Assembly (NCBI GenBank): GCA_004335835.1
Contig: RWJK01000464.1
Coordinates: 1-32,360 of the forward strand
DNA: 32,360 nucleotides
Direction: 5' to 3'
Origin: Scenedesmus sp. ARA3
Taxonomy: Eukaryota; Chlorophyta; Chlorophyceae; Sphaeropleales; Scenedesmaceae
Below, in pieces: positions 1 to 9,198 of the stretch (position 1 is its first letter; every line of letters starts with the position of its first letter). The position numbers were made by a program, and so were the translations under genes. A model generated the notes under the pieces. It had not been told where the DNA came from and searched no databases. It was given only the letters and a program-made list of their open reading frames with translations.

Positions 1-9
1 GAGTAGCTG

Positions 10-138
10 GAGTACTCCGGAGTGCTACTCCAGGGGCCTGCCTGGGTGGGTGCGGGCGGGAGTGGCGGGAGTACTCCGGAGTGCTGCTCCAGGGGGGTAG
101 GGTGTGTGTCTTGCTGGCAGTACACTGGGAGTACTCCC
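10..138. repeat. Three short palindromic GGAGTACTCC repeats
   Basis: The perfect 10-bp palindrome GGAGTACTCC occurs at 10-19, 70-79 and 129-138. The first two copies are each followed by GGAGTGCT(A/G)CTCCAGGGG, so a longer unit of about 30 bp with hairpin potential is repeated at 60-bp spacing. The third copy keeps only the core. No gene or known element is recognisable here, and the array may extend left of the window. Its function is unknown. Confidence 0.75.
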
Positions 139-140
139 TG

Positions 141-1213
141 GAATAAAATGGGAGTATTAAGGCACTCCGCTGGCTATATGTCTGCTCTTGACACTGCCCA
201 GCAGCAGTTTGATCTGCTGCCAGGTTTTGGCAGGCTGCAAGGGACTGCAGCAAGACGCAACTGAACCGTACCGGCATGTGCACGCGTGCGTACCACATTC
301 CAACGCCATTTACTGCCGGAGGCCGCTGAACCCACCCACTGGCAGTTGCTGCAGAGCACTTGGCTGCTGAGCCATGTGGCTGCTCAGCAGCTCTGTAGTA
401 CAGAACAAGCTTTCAAAAGTATCACTAAAATTACGACACATCCTGCAACATGTGTTCTAGTCAAGTTGATCTATGCAGGATATAAATGAAAGCAGCAACC
501 AAACTACAACAAAGTGGGTCTACACAACGCAAAATGCATGCAGTGCCTGCATGCTGCTGTCTTCAAAACTACCACAGCCAACTACTACGACACCAGCAGC
601 AACTGTCTGCACATGAGACCCACGTTAGAACAGCATGCACAGCGTATCTGCCTCGTGCGGAAGCAGCACAGGCATGATCTGCTCCCACGTGCGCACAGCG
701 GCTGCCGAGCAGCCATCGTAGCACATGGATGTGGAAAATTCCTCTGCAACTGAGGCTGAAAAACAGCTACACCCTGACAGATCAAGGGATTGCCGAACAG
801 TGCTGGTCTGATCAGCTGCCCTTTCATCAAAGTGGGGATGATGCTATGCCCGACACGCTCGTATGCCCAAATGCAATTGAGGAAACTCGTTTTCCACTGC
901 GCTAGCAGTGCACACACTCTCTCACTCTCCCTCTACCTTTGCCGTACGCTGTAGACACAAACATGCATCACCAACAACAGTCAAATGCACTCTCCCTGCA
1001 ACTAATCAACATGTGCGCCACATCAAACCACAGACTGGCAGTGGGTGTTGCATGCATTGCAGTTCATGTGTTGGGGCGAAGCATCACGTGACACCTCGCA
1101 ACAACACAAGGCTCGCAGAGCACTGTATCTGTTGGAGGAAACTGCCAAGCTGCTGCTTGAACAGCCTCCTCTGCTACATCAACCTGTTCGGCGCTGGGCT
1201 GATCCCAGCCACC
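141..1213. other. Region without a recognised gene
   Basis: This stretch lies beyond the 3' end of the minus-strand esterase gene 1. Short open frames exist on both strands but show no conserved motif and no chain of phase-matched exons. Part of it is probably 3' UTR of esterase gene 1. I noticed no chlorophyte-type TGTAA polyadenylation signal on the minus strand here. Confidence 0.5.
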
Positions 1214-1960
1214 CTATCCCTGCCGCTGCTGCTGCTGTTGTTGCTGCCCTCTCATAGACCGCCGCTGTGCCGAAGGCTTCGCTGAAGTGCTGCTGCTGCT
1301 GCTGCTGGGTGCCTGCTTGGCTGCTGCTGGCTGTTTGGCGGGTGCAGCAGCAGGGGCTGGGGCAGGAGCTGCCTTTGCTGCAGCAGCTGCAGCTGGCCTG
1401 CCAGATGCCACTGCTTGCTTCACTGCAGCTGTGGAAGGGGCCGGGGCTGCCTTGGCAGCTGGCTTCGCTGGTGCAGCTGCGGAGGTTGCTGGTGCTGCCT
1501 TGCTGGGCTGCTTTGCAGGTGCAGCAGCACTTGCAGGAGCTGGTGTGGGCGCAGGGGGCGGCAGCTGCACGCCCGTGTTGATCTTGTATCTGCAAGCACG
1601 GAGACACAGCGGCGCTGATGTCAGACTTTGATTTGATTAGCAATGCGCATCAGGTGCTGTTGGTTTAAAGCGCCTGCGCCGGCTCACAGCGCTTATAAGT
1701 GCAGTGCAAGTCAACAGCTACCAGCAGTACAATGGTGCCTAGTACTTGACTTGCCACCAAAGCAGCAGCTGCAGAAGACGATGCACCCCCTGCAGGCTTA
1801 ATGAAGGTCTTGTCAATCATGAAAGAACTAAGGGCTTAATATATGAACGCCACACTGCCAGGGGCTGCACCCACCCGTAGAGGCTGTTGAATGTGTCTGC
1901 CGGGTAGCGCGCATCAACCTCCCTGTAGTTGGGCATGTGGTTGGGCAGCGACCCGATACT

Positions 1961-2005
<45 letters not shown>

Positions 2006-4775
2006 CGGCGATTAGCAGGGTCAGATGCCACACACAGTACGCAACAGACATGATTTGGGCAGCTGAGCAGCAGTACCAGAGGTTTGATGCGCATCACCAG
2101 CTTGCTACAGCTGCTGGGTCGGCAGCTGGCAGCATCTGATCTGATGCTCACCTGATCGACCTCAGGTTGTTGTTGATGACGTACATCAGGCCATACAGCG
2201 CTTTCTGTCCCAGTTAACTTCTTCTTCTACTTGGGTTTGAAGTGAAGTTTGAAGTATGGATAATAGAGTTTTCTTTATCCAGATCTTCACGCACCTGATT
2301 GACCTGAGGTTGTTGTTGATGACGTACATCAGGCCGTCATACACAGCCTTCTGCCCCAGGTAGGTCAGGTGGCGGCCGTCACCGCTCAGCGCAGCCGTCT
2401 GCAGAGGAGAGAGAAGCAGGCAAAGCATGCAGCAGAAGTGCTTGAAGCTTGTTGGTGGCATGCACGCAATGTGTGTGACAAGACAGGTGGGGTGACGTGG
2501 CGGCCGTCACCGCTCAGCGCAGACGTCTGCATATGGTATGCAGGCAGAGCAAGCAGGGCAAGCACTTGAAGTTCGCTGCTGGTATGCATGCAAAAAGTTG
2601 AAACAACAGGGCACTGCTAGCAGGCATCGTGGCTGTGCCTCTATGCACTGCGCACTCTGGAGATTCATTGCGCTTGGTGAGTGTTGACAACCACTTTGCA
2701 CCTGCTTCAACAGCGCACCACACGCACCTGCCAGTTCCTAAACATGAGCACAATGCTGAACACATCTACACTCAGCACGCTCTGTTGAGAAGCTACGGCT
2801 GGTCACAAACTGCCGCAACTGCAAAGTTCACGTACGCACCTGCCAGGTTCTTGAACTTTAGTATGATGGTAAACACATCCACAGTGGGCACGCCCTGCTG
2901 CACATGTAACAAAGCTTGTACAACATAACGTCATCAGCTACATATTTAGCAACAGCCCCACCTGCCAGTTCTTGAACTTCAGAATGATGTTGAACACATC
3001 CATGCTGGCACTCCCTGCTATACATGTAACACACCTCGTACAACATCATGTCATCACTTACTCACAACAGCCTCACCTGCCAGTTCTTGAACTTCAGTAT
3101 GATGTTGAACACATCCACACTCGGCACGCCCTGCTGAGAGGCAACACCCATGGCAGCAGCAGCATACTGCTTCATATCTGCCTGGGTAGGTGTGGGTGCC
3201 AGCGTGCCATCTGACTTTCTGACCATACGGTCAACCACAGGTGGGGGTGTCATTATGACAATGTTTCTGATGCCTTTGCTTTTGAGTTTTTTGATCATGG
3301 CCTCCAGGTTGGCTTTGAACTCGGATAGGGACACATGCAGGTAGCCGCTGCAGCAGCAGGCCGGGCATGAGCAGCAGGGCTGTCAACAAGCGCGCAGCAC
3401 GTGGCAGCTGCTGCTGAACAACACTCTGCATACATGTACACATGAAACTGGATACAACTGGCACTCCTTCTGCAGGCTGCCAGCAACTGCACGGCTGCTG
3501 GAAACAGCTGCACTGATGTCACCAACCGACGAGCATCAACCACGGGTTGATTGCTCACCCGATGCCGTTGGGCGACGAGGCGTCATTTGCGCCGAAGCAC
3601 AGCGTCACCAGCTTGATGCGTCCCGCCCCAAAGCTGTTCATGAATTCGTCCAGCACAAACAGCCCCATGCGCGTGTTATAACCGCCGAAGCCCCTGTTAA
3701 TAACATCCGCCTTGCGCTTGTACAGCTCTGCCAGTTGGATGCCCCAGCCGCCTTCCTCAAAGCTGAACTCAGTTATGGAGTCTCCCACCAACACAAACAT
3801 GGGCTTGAATAGGGACTGGTCGGCGGCATCAGCTGCTGTAAGAGCTTGGGATGCTGCAGGGCAGGTGTGCAAGGAAGCAGGGCATGAGTGAGGCTGGCAT
3901 GCTGGAGTAAACTGTGTCAATGTGACATAGGGATTGGTCGGCTGCATCAGCTGCTGCGAGAACTTGAGATGCTGCGGGACAGGTGTGCAGGGCGGCAGGG
4001 GAATGAGTGAGGCTGGCATGCTGGACTAAACTGGGTCAGTGTGACATATCAACAGATTGCTTGCTATTGTGCATGGGAAGCCTAGCCAGAAACTATTGCG
4101 TTGTTCCTCACAGGTCCCAAGATGCCAGCATGTCCAGCATTGCAACATGCCAGCTGGGTGTAGGATGTGGCACAACCATATCCTGATGGATCTGTGAGGT
4201 AGTGCACATGTTACTTTCATTGTTACCTAAGTTGCATTGTGTGAGTATGTAAGGTCGCAGCAGTTCATATAATACTGCTTGCTTTTCACTGCAGCACAAT
4301 CGTTCGTGTGCTGCATTTTGTAGTTTTGCCCTCCCTCCCTCCCTCTGGCAACAGCGGCAAGGCTGGGTGTGGTGTCTTAGTCTGGTGAGGTATGGTGGGG
4401 CAGTTGGTCTGTGTGCTGCTGCAGTGGCAGCAGTGCTGCACTGCATGCGCGGTATCTGCCTGGCCTGGGTGCCCAGGCAGCTTGTTGCACACAGCCTGGT
4501 TACAGCATACCTTCACCCAGTCACCCCCTTACACACAGTAATGTGTGGCTGTTAGATGGTACATAGGCCCCACTGTAAGTAACTTATTCTGATTGGACAC
4601 GGTAACAGACAGATCGCACAACATCCATTCGCCACATAGAGCTGCTCCACTGCCAGCTCAGCCCTAAATCCACAGTTGCTTTGACATCACCTGCAGATGC
4701 CTGTTGTGGTGCCAGCAGCAGCTGGAGTGACACTGCCAGCAGCCATGCTGCCTGCACTGCTGCTGCTCCTCTCAT
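1214..4775 (-). CDS. SGNH/GDSL esterase, IAH1-like, secreted (esterase gene 1)
   Basis: Predicted hydrolase of short-chain esters in the SGNH superfamily, closest to isoamyl-acetate-hydrolysing esterases. Six exons fit (minus strand): 4775-4691, 3835-3559, 3347-3077, 2398-2295, 1958-1875 and 1589-1214. They sum to 1197 nt (398 aa) with every phase matching. Exon 1 encodes a signal peptide of about 28 residues ending PQQASA, so the product should enter the secretory pathway. Catalytic blocks seen: GDSITEF (Ser about residue 48), NRGFGGYNT (block II Gly), FGANDASSPNG (block III Asn) and SGDGRHLT (Asp/His). The last exon adds an unusual tail of about 124 residues rich in Ala, Pro and Lys, then Ser and Gln; it follows a phase-compatible junction but is the least certain part. 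An in-frame ATG at 4820 would add 15 residues; I prefer 4775 because the signal peptide starts there. Intron 1 is about 850 bp. Relative to genes 2 and 3 it lacks the intron before ADVINRG. Confidence 0.82.
1962..2003. repeat. (CAG)14 array abutting a splice acceptor
   Basis: Fourteen uninterrupted CAG triplets on the plus strand read as CTG on the strand of esterase gene 1. They end one base from the TAG acceptor of its exon 5 (exon starts at 1958). The array therefore occupies the place of the polypyrimidine tract. Triplet arrays like this are normally length-variable. Confidence 0.85.
2149..2356 (-). repeat. Duplicated 3' edge of esterase gene 1 exon 4
   Basis: The 3' part of exon 4 with its donor (2292-2356) is repeated at 2149-2214 inside the following intron. 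The copy still encodes GLMYVINNNLRSIR and keeps a GTGAGC donor. It lacks the six bases that give VYDG in place of LYG, and its upstream acceptor region is not preserved. Confidence 0.8.
2368..2590 (-). repeat. Duplicated 5' edge of esterase gene 1 exon 4
   Basis: The acceptor, first codons of exon 4 and flanking intron (about 2368-2470) recur at about 2493-2590, a tandem unit of about 125 bp. The copy retains a GCAG-like acceptor and codons for SALSGDGRH but diverges afterwards, so it looks like a decoy acceptor rather than a usable exon. Confidence 0.75.
2727..3140 (-). repeat. Four-copy tandem array of esterase gene 1 exon 3 3' edge
   Basis: The 3' end of exon 3 with its donor is present four times, with the shared CCTGCCAG motif at 2727, 2839, 2961 and 3076 (spacings 112, 122 and 115 bp). 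The copy at 3076 is the exon used in the model. The copy at 2961 still encodes DVFNIILKFKNWQ; those at 2839 and 2727 are progressively more changed. All four keep a GT donor after GGCAG on the minus strand (GTGAGG, GTGGGG, GTGCGT, GTGCGT). Confidence 0.88.
3805..4025 (-). repeat. Duplicated 5' edge of esterase gene 1 exon 2
   Basis: About 124 bp spanning the acceptor and first codons of exon 2 (3805-3930) is repeated at about 3930-4025 in intron 1. The copy keeps the AADAADQSL coding stretch and a CGCAG acceptor, then runs into unrelated sequence. Because of it the reading frame stays open far upstream of the true exon, which could mislead a gene finder into starting at 4019. Confidence 0.82.
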
Positions 4776-5798
4776 GCTGCTCCTGTGGTGGTGCCAGCCT
4801 GCACTGCCAGGCAAGAGCACAGGCTGGTTGTGCGCTGCTGCTGTCGCAATGCACCTGCAGGCAGGTCAAATTGCATGCGTGGAAATAGTGTTGACTATGG
4901 CAGGCGTTGATGGTTGTACTGGGCTGCCGGCTGCAGATATTGTAAGACAACAGCACCTAGCAGCTGGAGGGGTGACACCAGGCTACTGCTGTTGAGTGCA
5001 AGCACAGCTGCCAGGGCAGCGCAGGCAAACTAAACAAAGTAGAGCTACGGTGCTTCAAGCTGCGTGTCAAGGATGAACACGGGGCCGAAGCAGCAATTTG
5101 GCAGGGAAAGTACCTGCCGGGGTGGCCAAACCGGGGCACCCGGGTGACTCGGCTTCAGCAGTGCCAAACGCCGCAGCTGACGACAGAGGCAACTTCAACA
5201 GGTGACTGATTGATACAGCGGCAATTCCATGCAGTCGCTGAAGGCCAATTAGAAGAGCTCGTCTGGCAGACGTGCAGGCAGCAGAGTGCGGTGCAACCAG
5301 TGATGAACGTGTTGACGATGTAACTTGAGGTTTTCGGCTCTATTTCTCAGCATTAGACACATGCAGCATTCGTTGCACGCGTGGTGCACTACATGTTGCG
5401 CCCTTCCCACGTTGTCATTTGTCCGGGCTCGCACTATCGATGCTCAAAGCCAGTCGAAATCTTGGAGCTCAAAGTGGAATTTTAAAACTTTGGTTGCATC
5501 AGTTCAGCGGAGACCGTCATGCTGCGCTCCCAGGACGCTGGTCCCAACAACTTTCAGGCCACCCTAGCAAGGCATGCTGCCAGTTGACGTCCGTTCCACC
5601 TTATCCACGTATCCAGAAAGCACCCTTACGACCCAGCAAACCTTTTTGAAGCATTAGGTACTATCCCCAATAGGCCTTTTGCTGCTGCCCATGCCACTGC
5701 TGCCAGACATGTGCCGCTGCTAGTCAGACACCCCCCAGCACCCACTGCTGTATCCCTCCACAGTAGCTCGGCTTTCCAGCAGCTGCAGCTAACAGTAC
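4776..5798. other. Divergent intergenic region between esterase genes 1 and 2
   Basis: About 1 kb separates the minus-strand start of gene 1 from the plus-strand start of gene 2, so both 5' flanks and any promoters lie here. I see no convincing coding exon, RNA gene or well-formed TATA box. Part could be 5' UTR of either gene. Confidence 0.5.
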
Positions 5799-7978
5799 AT
5801 GGCCGAGAGGCCAAACCTCATGGTCTATGCACCCAGCCCAGAAAAGCAGCACCTGCGCCTCACTAGCACGCCCCTGAGCTTCCCAGTGATCCCCAGGAAG
5901 CTGCAGCAAACCTGGCTAGCTTCGAATGCAAACTCACACGTGCCCAGAGCAGCAGCAGTAGCAGCATGCCTGCTGTTCTCACTTGCTGTCATCAGCTTCC
6001 TGCGAGGCCCAGCCACACCCTCAGCAGCAGCACACACGCAGCAGGGCTGGCCTGCTGACTTATCCAGCAGCAGCAGCAGCAACAGCTGCCACAAGCGCAG
6101 CAGCAGCAGGGTGAGGCTAAAAGCAGACGGCACAGCAGGTGCAGAAGCTGGCGAAAGCACGGAACAGCCTGCATCAGTATGGAGGCGGCCCGCGCTGCTG
6201 CTGCTGGGTGACAGCTTGACAGAGCTAGGGCAGGCGGAAGATGGAGGCTGGTCTACAAAGCTGACATCAGCGTATGTAAGAAAGGTGTGTGGCAGCAGCA
6301 ACAGCAGCGGCAGTAGCAACAGTCACCGTGCCATAAATTGCAGGCCCCAGCGCTAGGGACACGTCAGGCAGCAGTTGCAATGCGCCCGCAATGGCTTGCG
6401 GCATGACTTCTGGTGTACCTGTTTTCCTGCAGGCTGATGTCATCAACCGGGGCTTCAGTGGCTTCAATACCTTTGCGACGCTGCTGGCGCTGTGTGAGAT
6501 CACTGACAGCTTGAGCAGGCAGCCGGTGCTGCTTGCGACAGTATGGCTGGGAGCAAACGATGCGGCACTGCCTGACAGGAGAGAGTGAGTGGGGCTAGCA
6601 AGCTGCAGCTGCGATGGGACTGACGTCAGCGACTCGCTCTGTGACAAAGCACTTGCTTTTGCAGTGGCTGCTCAGCAAGGTGACGGCGCAACAGAGCTTC
6701 AACCACAGTGCCACCCACCTGCCTTGTGAGGACCCATTTGCATTCGCTCAGTTGCCAAGCCGCTACCTGGGCAAGCCCAGCATCACGCCAGCAGTTGCTG
6801 CTGTGTCTGCGCAGCGCCGGCGGCCAGTTTGCATGTGCTAGGAGGCCAGAGACTGCTCAGCTCTCCTCAACCCAGCAGCTGCTTCGCAATAACGCCGTCA
6901 CCGCTGCCACCACTGCCTCGACATCACAATCAACACTGCTGCCTGCCTTGCGCAACGCTGCTGCGCATTGTGCTTGCAGCGGATCCGCACACGTGCCTCT
7001 GCAGCAGTACAGCAGCCACCTGCGCAACATCACGCAGCAGCTGCAGGCGGCGGGCGTGCAGCAGGTGGTGCTGCTGACGCCGCCACCCGTGAATGATGCG
7101 GCGCCTGATGCAGTGAAGCCCGGGGAGGTGAGGCGAATGACTGATTCTGTGGACAGAGGGTTTGCAAGTTGCATGTAAGCATTATAATCACACTTGACCC
7201 ACCGACCTGTGAGTGTGTTGGTGCTGTGTTGTGTTGTTCAGGTTGCTCTCTAGGGCCAGTGCATGGCCGGCTGATTGGTAGATGTATACGGCGCTAGCAT
7301 CGCATTTGCGCTTTACCACAGTAAGTTTCACTTGTGCTGCATCATCTGCTGCCGGTAACGCCGCAGGGCGCCCCTCCCAGGCTGTTCAACACCACTGCGC
7401 AGTATGCAGCTGCAGTGCGGGAGGCTGCGGCGCAGACTGCTGCGCTGCTGCTGGATGTCTGGCAGATCTTTGTGCAGCAGCAGGGCTGGCAGCAGCAGCT
7501 GCTGGCGTCAGATGGGCTTCACCTAAGCAAGCAGGGACAGCAGCAAGTGTACTCGGCACTGATGCAGCTCATTGAAAAGCAGCTGCCACAAGCCAGGTGA
7601 GGGTTCTGGCTTCAGCAGTAGTTTTGACTGGCAGCAGCAGCACATGCGGCAGGAACAGCTTGTGGTGGAATATGGTGCGTAGCTGCCCGATGCCGTCCTC
7701 AACTGTTTATGTTGCCGTTCCATCAAGCTGCACAATGGACAAACTCCACCGCAAATTTTTCACTGGGATGCTTCACACCATGCACAGACTCTGGCTGACA
7801 AGTGCGGGACTGTTGTGTTTGCTACTGCGGGTGATGCTGCTTGTGCAGGCCGTCGGAACTGCCATGGCACCATCCAAACTGGAGAGTGCTGTACCAAGAT
7901 GCAGAAAAGCAGTTTGCTGCTGAGCAAGCAGCATATCAGCAAGAACATGGCGACCCTGCGTGCTGCGCTTTAACCTGA
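5799..7978 (+). CDS. SGNH/GDSL esterase, IAH1-like, membrane-anchored (esterase gene 2)
   Basis: Second esterase paralogue. Five exons: 5799-6284, 6433-6584, 6980-7127, 7367-7596 and 7849-7978. They total 1146 nt (381 aa) and all phases agree. The N-terminus has no cleavable signal. Instead a hydrophobic segment at about residues 51-68 (AAAVAACLLFSLAVISFL) follows a basic stretch and looks like a type II signal anchor. A Ser-rich linker then leads to the enzyme domain. Motifs: GDSLTEL (Ser about 139), NRGFSGFNT, LGANDAALPD, LLTPPPVND and SDGLHLS (catalytic Asp/His). The last exon encodes RPSELPWHHPNW and ends with a Cys-containing tail. Intron positions match those of gene 3, which supports duplication. 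Exons here are mostly free of the edge duplications seen in genes 1 and 3. Topology predicts a lumenal or extracellular catalytic domain (inference). Confidence 0.85.
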
Positions 7979-9198
7979 TGGTGTGCCTGGTTGCTGCTGG
8001 TACGGGGTAACAAGCTCTGAACTTTTCAATTGTTTGTATGCGTGCCACCAGCGTCGCATTTTTTTCGGTATCTCATGCAAAGTTTTGCTGTGCTTTTGTG
8101 ACCGCAAAGTCTGGGTATGACCAGCTATGAAAAAGGAGCCAAGGGGCTCTCCGTGCTCTTCAAGCAGCAAGGAAGGTGTAGGCCATCCGCAGGCTTGCAA
8201 TCACCTTAAGTGTTGAATAAACCAAAACTAAATATGAAAGCAGCCTTCCGCTTGATCGAGTACATTTTGCGGCTGAAAAGATATCGGTCACCAGCTGTCC
8301 TGACAGGCCATCTCACAGCGGCTTCCAGTGACGAGTGCGACAAACTGGGCCTTCATTATGCATTTAAAATTATAGAAGTTGTCAAGCGCTGATTGCAGCA
8401 AGGTACCGTTAGCACGAGCCGCGAGATCGACGTTTTATGAGGAAGCTCATGACAAGTAACTCGTAAGGTACCACCGCGACCAGTGTACTTGAACTTCCCT
8501 TACAGACGCCTGTTTCACGTCATCTACATATATACTGCTGAAGAAACTGGCTCGCTAGAGACAGGAAAGGCAAGGGAACTCGCGTCTGTGCTTTCGCAGC
8601 CTGCCTCGCCACAACACCTCAAGTGCGCCGGCACAAACATACTTTAAAATAGTTTAAACATCAGTATTTGTTCACCAGCGTTGTTCAGGTCAGTGTGGGT
8701 GCAGCTGATTAGACATCGCTGGTCGCAGACTACACATCAAGGCACCGCTGCCATACAAACAGCTGCCACGCACGCAGACCACCCCAGCTTGCAATTTTGA
8801 ATGGATTCAATCTGTCTAGATAAGTTATTGTGTCTTGTCGCAGCTTGTGGTGAAGCTGCATGTCTCGTGCCACTTTGACGCCCACGATCCCGGCGTGAAA
8901 CAATTTAAAACGTGCACAGCTTACATAATGTAGAATTTAAGCCACTAAGTGAGCGTCACTGGCGTCTGCAGTTCTGGGTATGTGAAGGTCCTGGTCACAT
9001 TCGCAGCAGGAGCACGCTTCAGCCCGCAGCACCTCCCAAGGCGTCATTGCAATTATACCATTTCAACGTAGTTGTGCGAGACTTGGCGGTACTTAATGGA
9101 TGCATGCGCTGCTGTGGCTGATTCTTGCAGGTGTTGTGCGCTGCTACACAGCTGCTGCTGGCACCAGCTACCCTCATATTTCAACTGGCGCATACACC
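7979..9198. other. Intergenic region between esterase genes 2 and 3
   Basis: About 1.2 kb, less rich in CAG/CTG and more AT-rich than its surroundings (notably 8180-8960). It should hold the 3' UTR of gene 2 and the promoter and 5' UTR of gene 3. No coding exon or RNA gene recognised. Confidence 0.5.

Noticed and set aside
3555..4019. Minus-strand open frame that would start esterase gene 1 at 4019
   Set aside because: The upstream part is a tandem copy of the exon 2 acceptor region read through. The signal-peptide exon at 4691-4775 joins exon 2 in phase and matches gene 3's structure.
4584..4690. Continuation of the signal-peptide frame of esterase gene 1 past its donor
   Set aside because: The stretch after PQQASAG has no conserved content, and splicing at GCAG|GTGATG restores the enzyme frame exactly.
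9100..9198. Upstream in-frame ATG of esterase gene 3
   Set aside because: Possible, but the ATG at 9199 has the better context and starts directly at a compact signal peptide.
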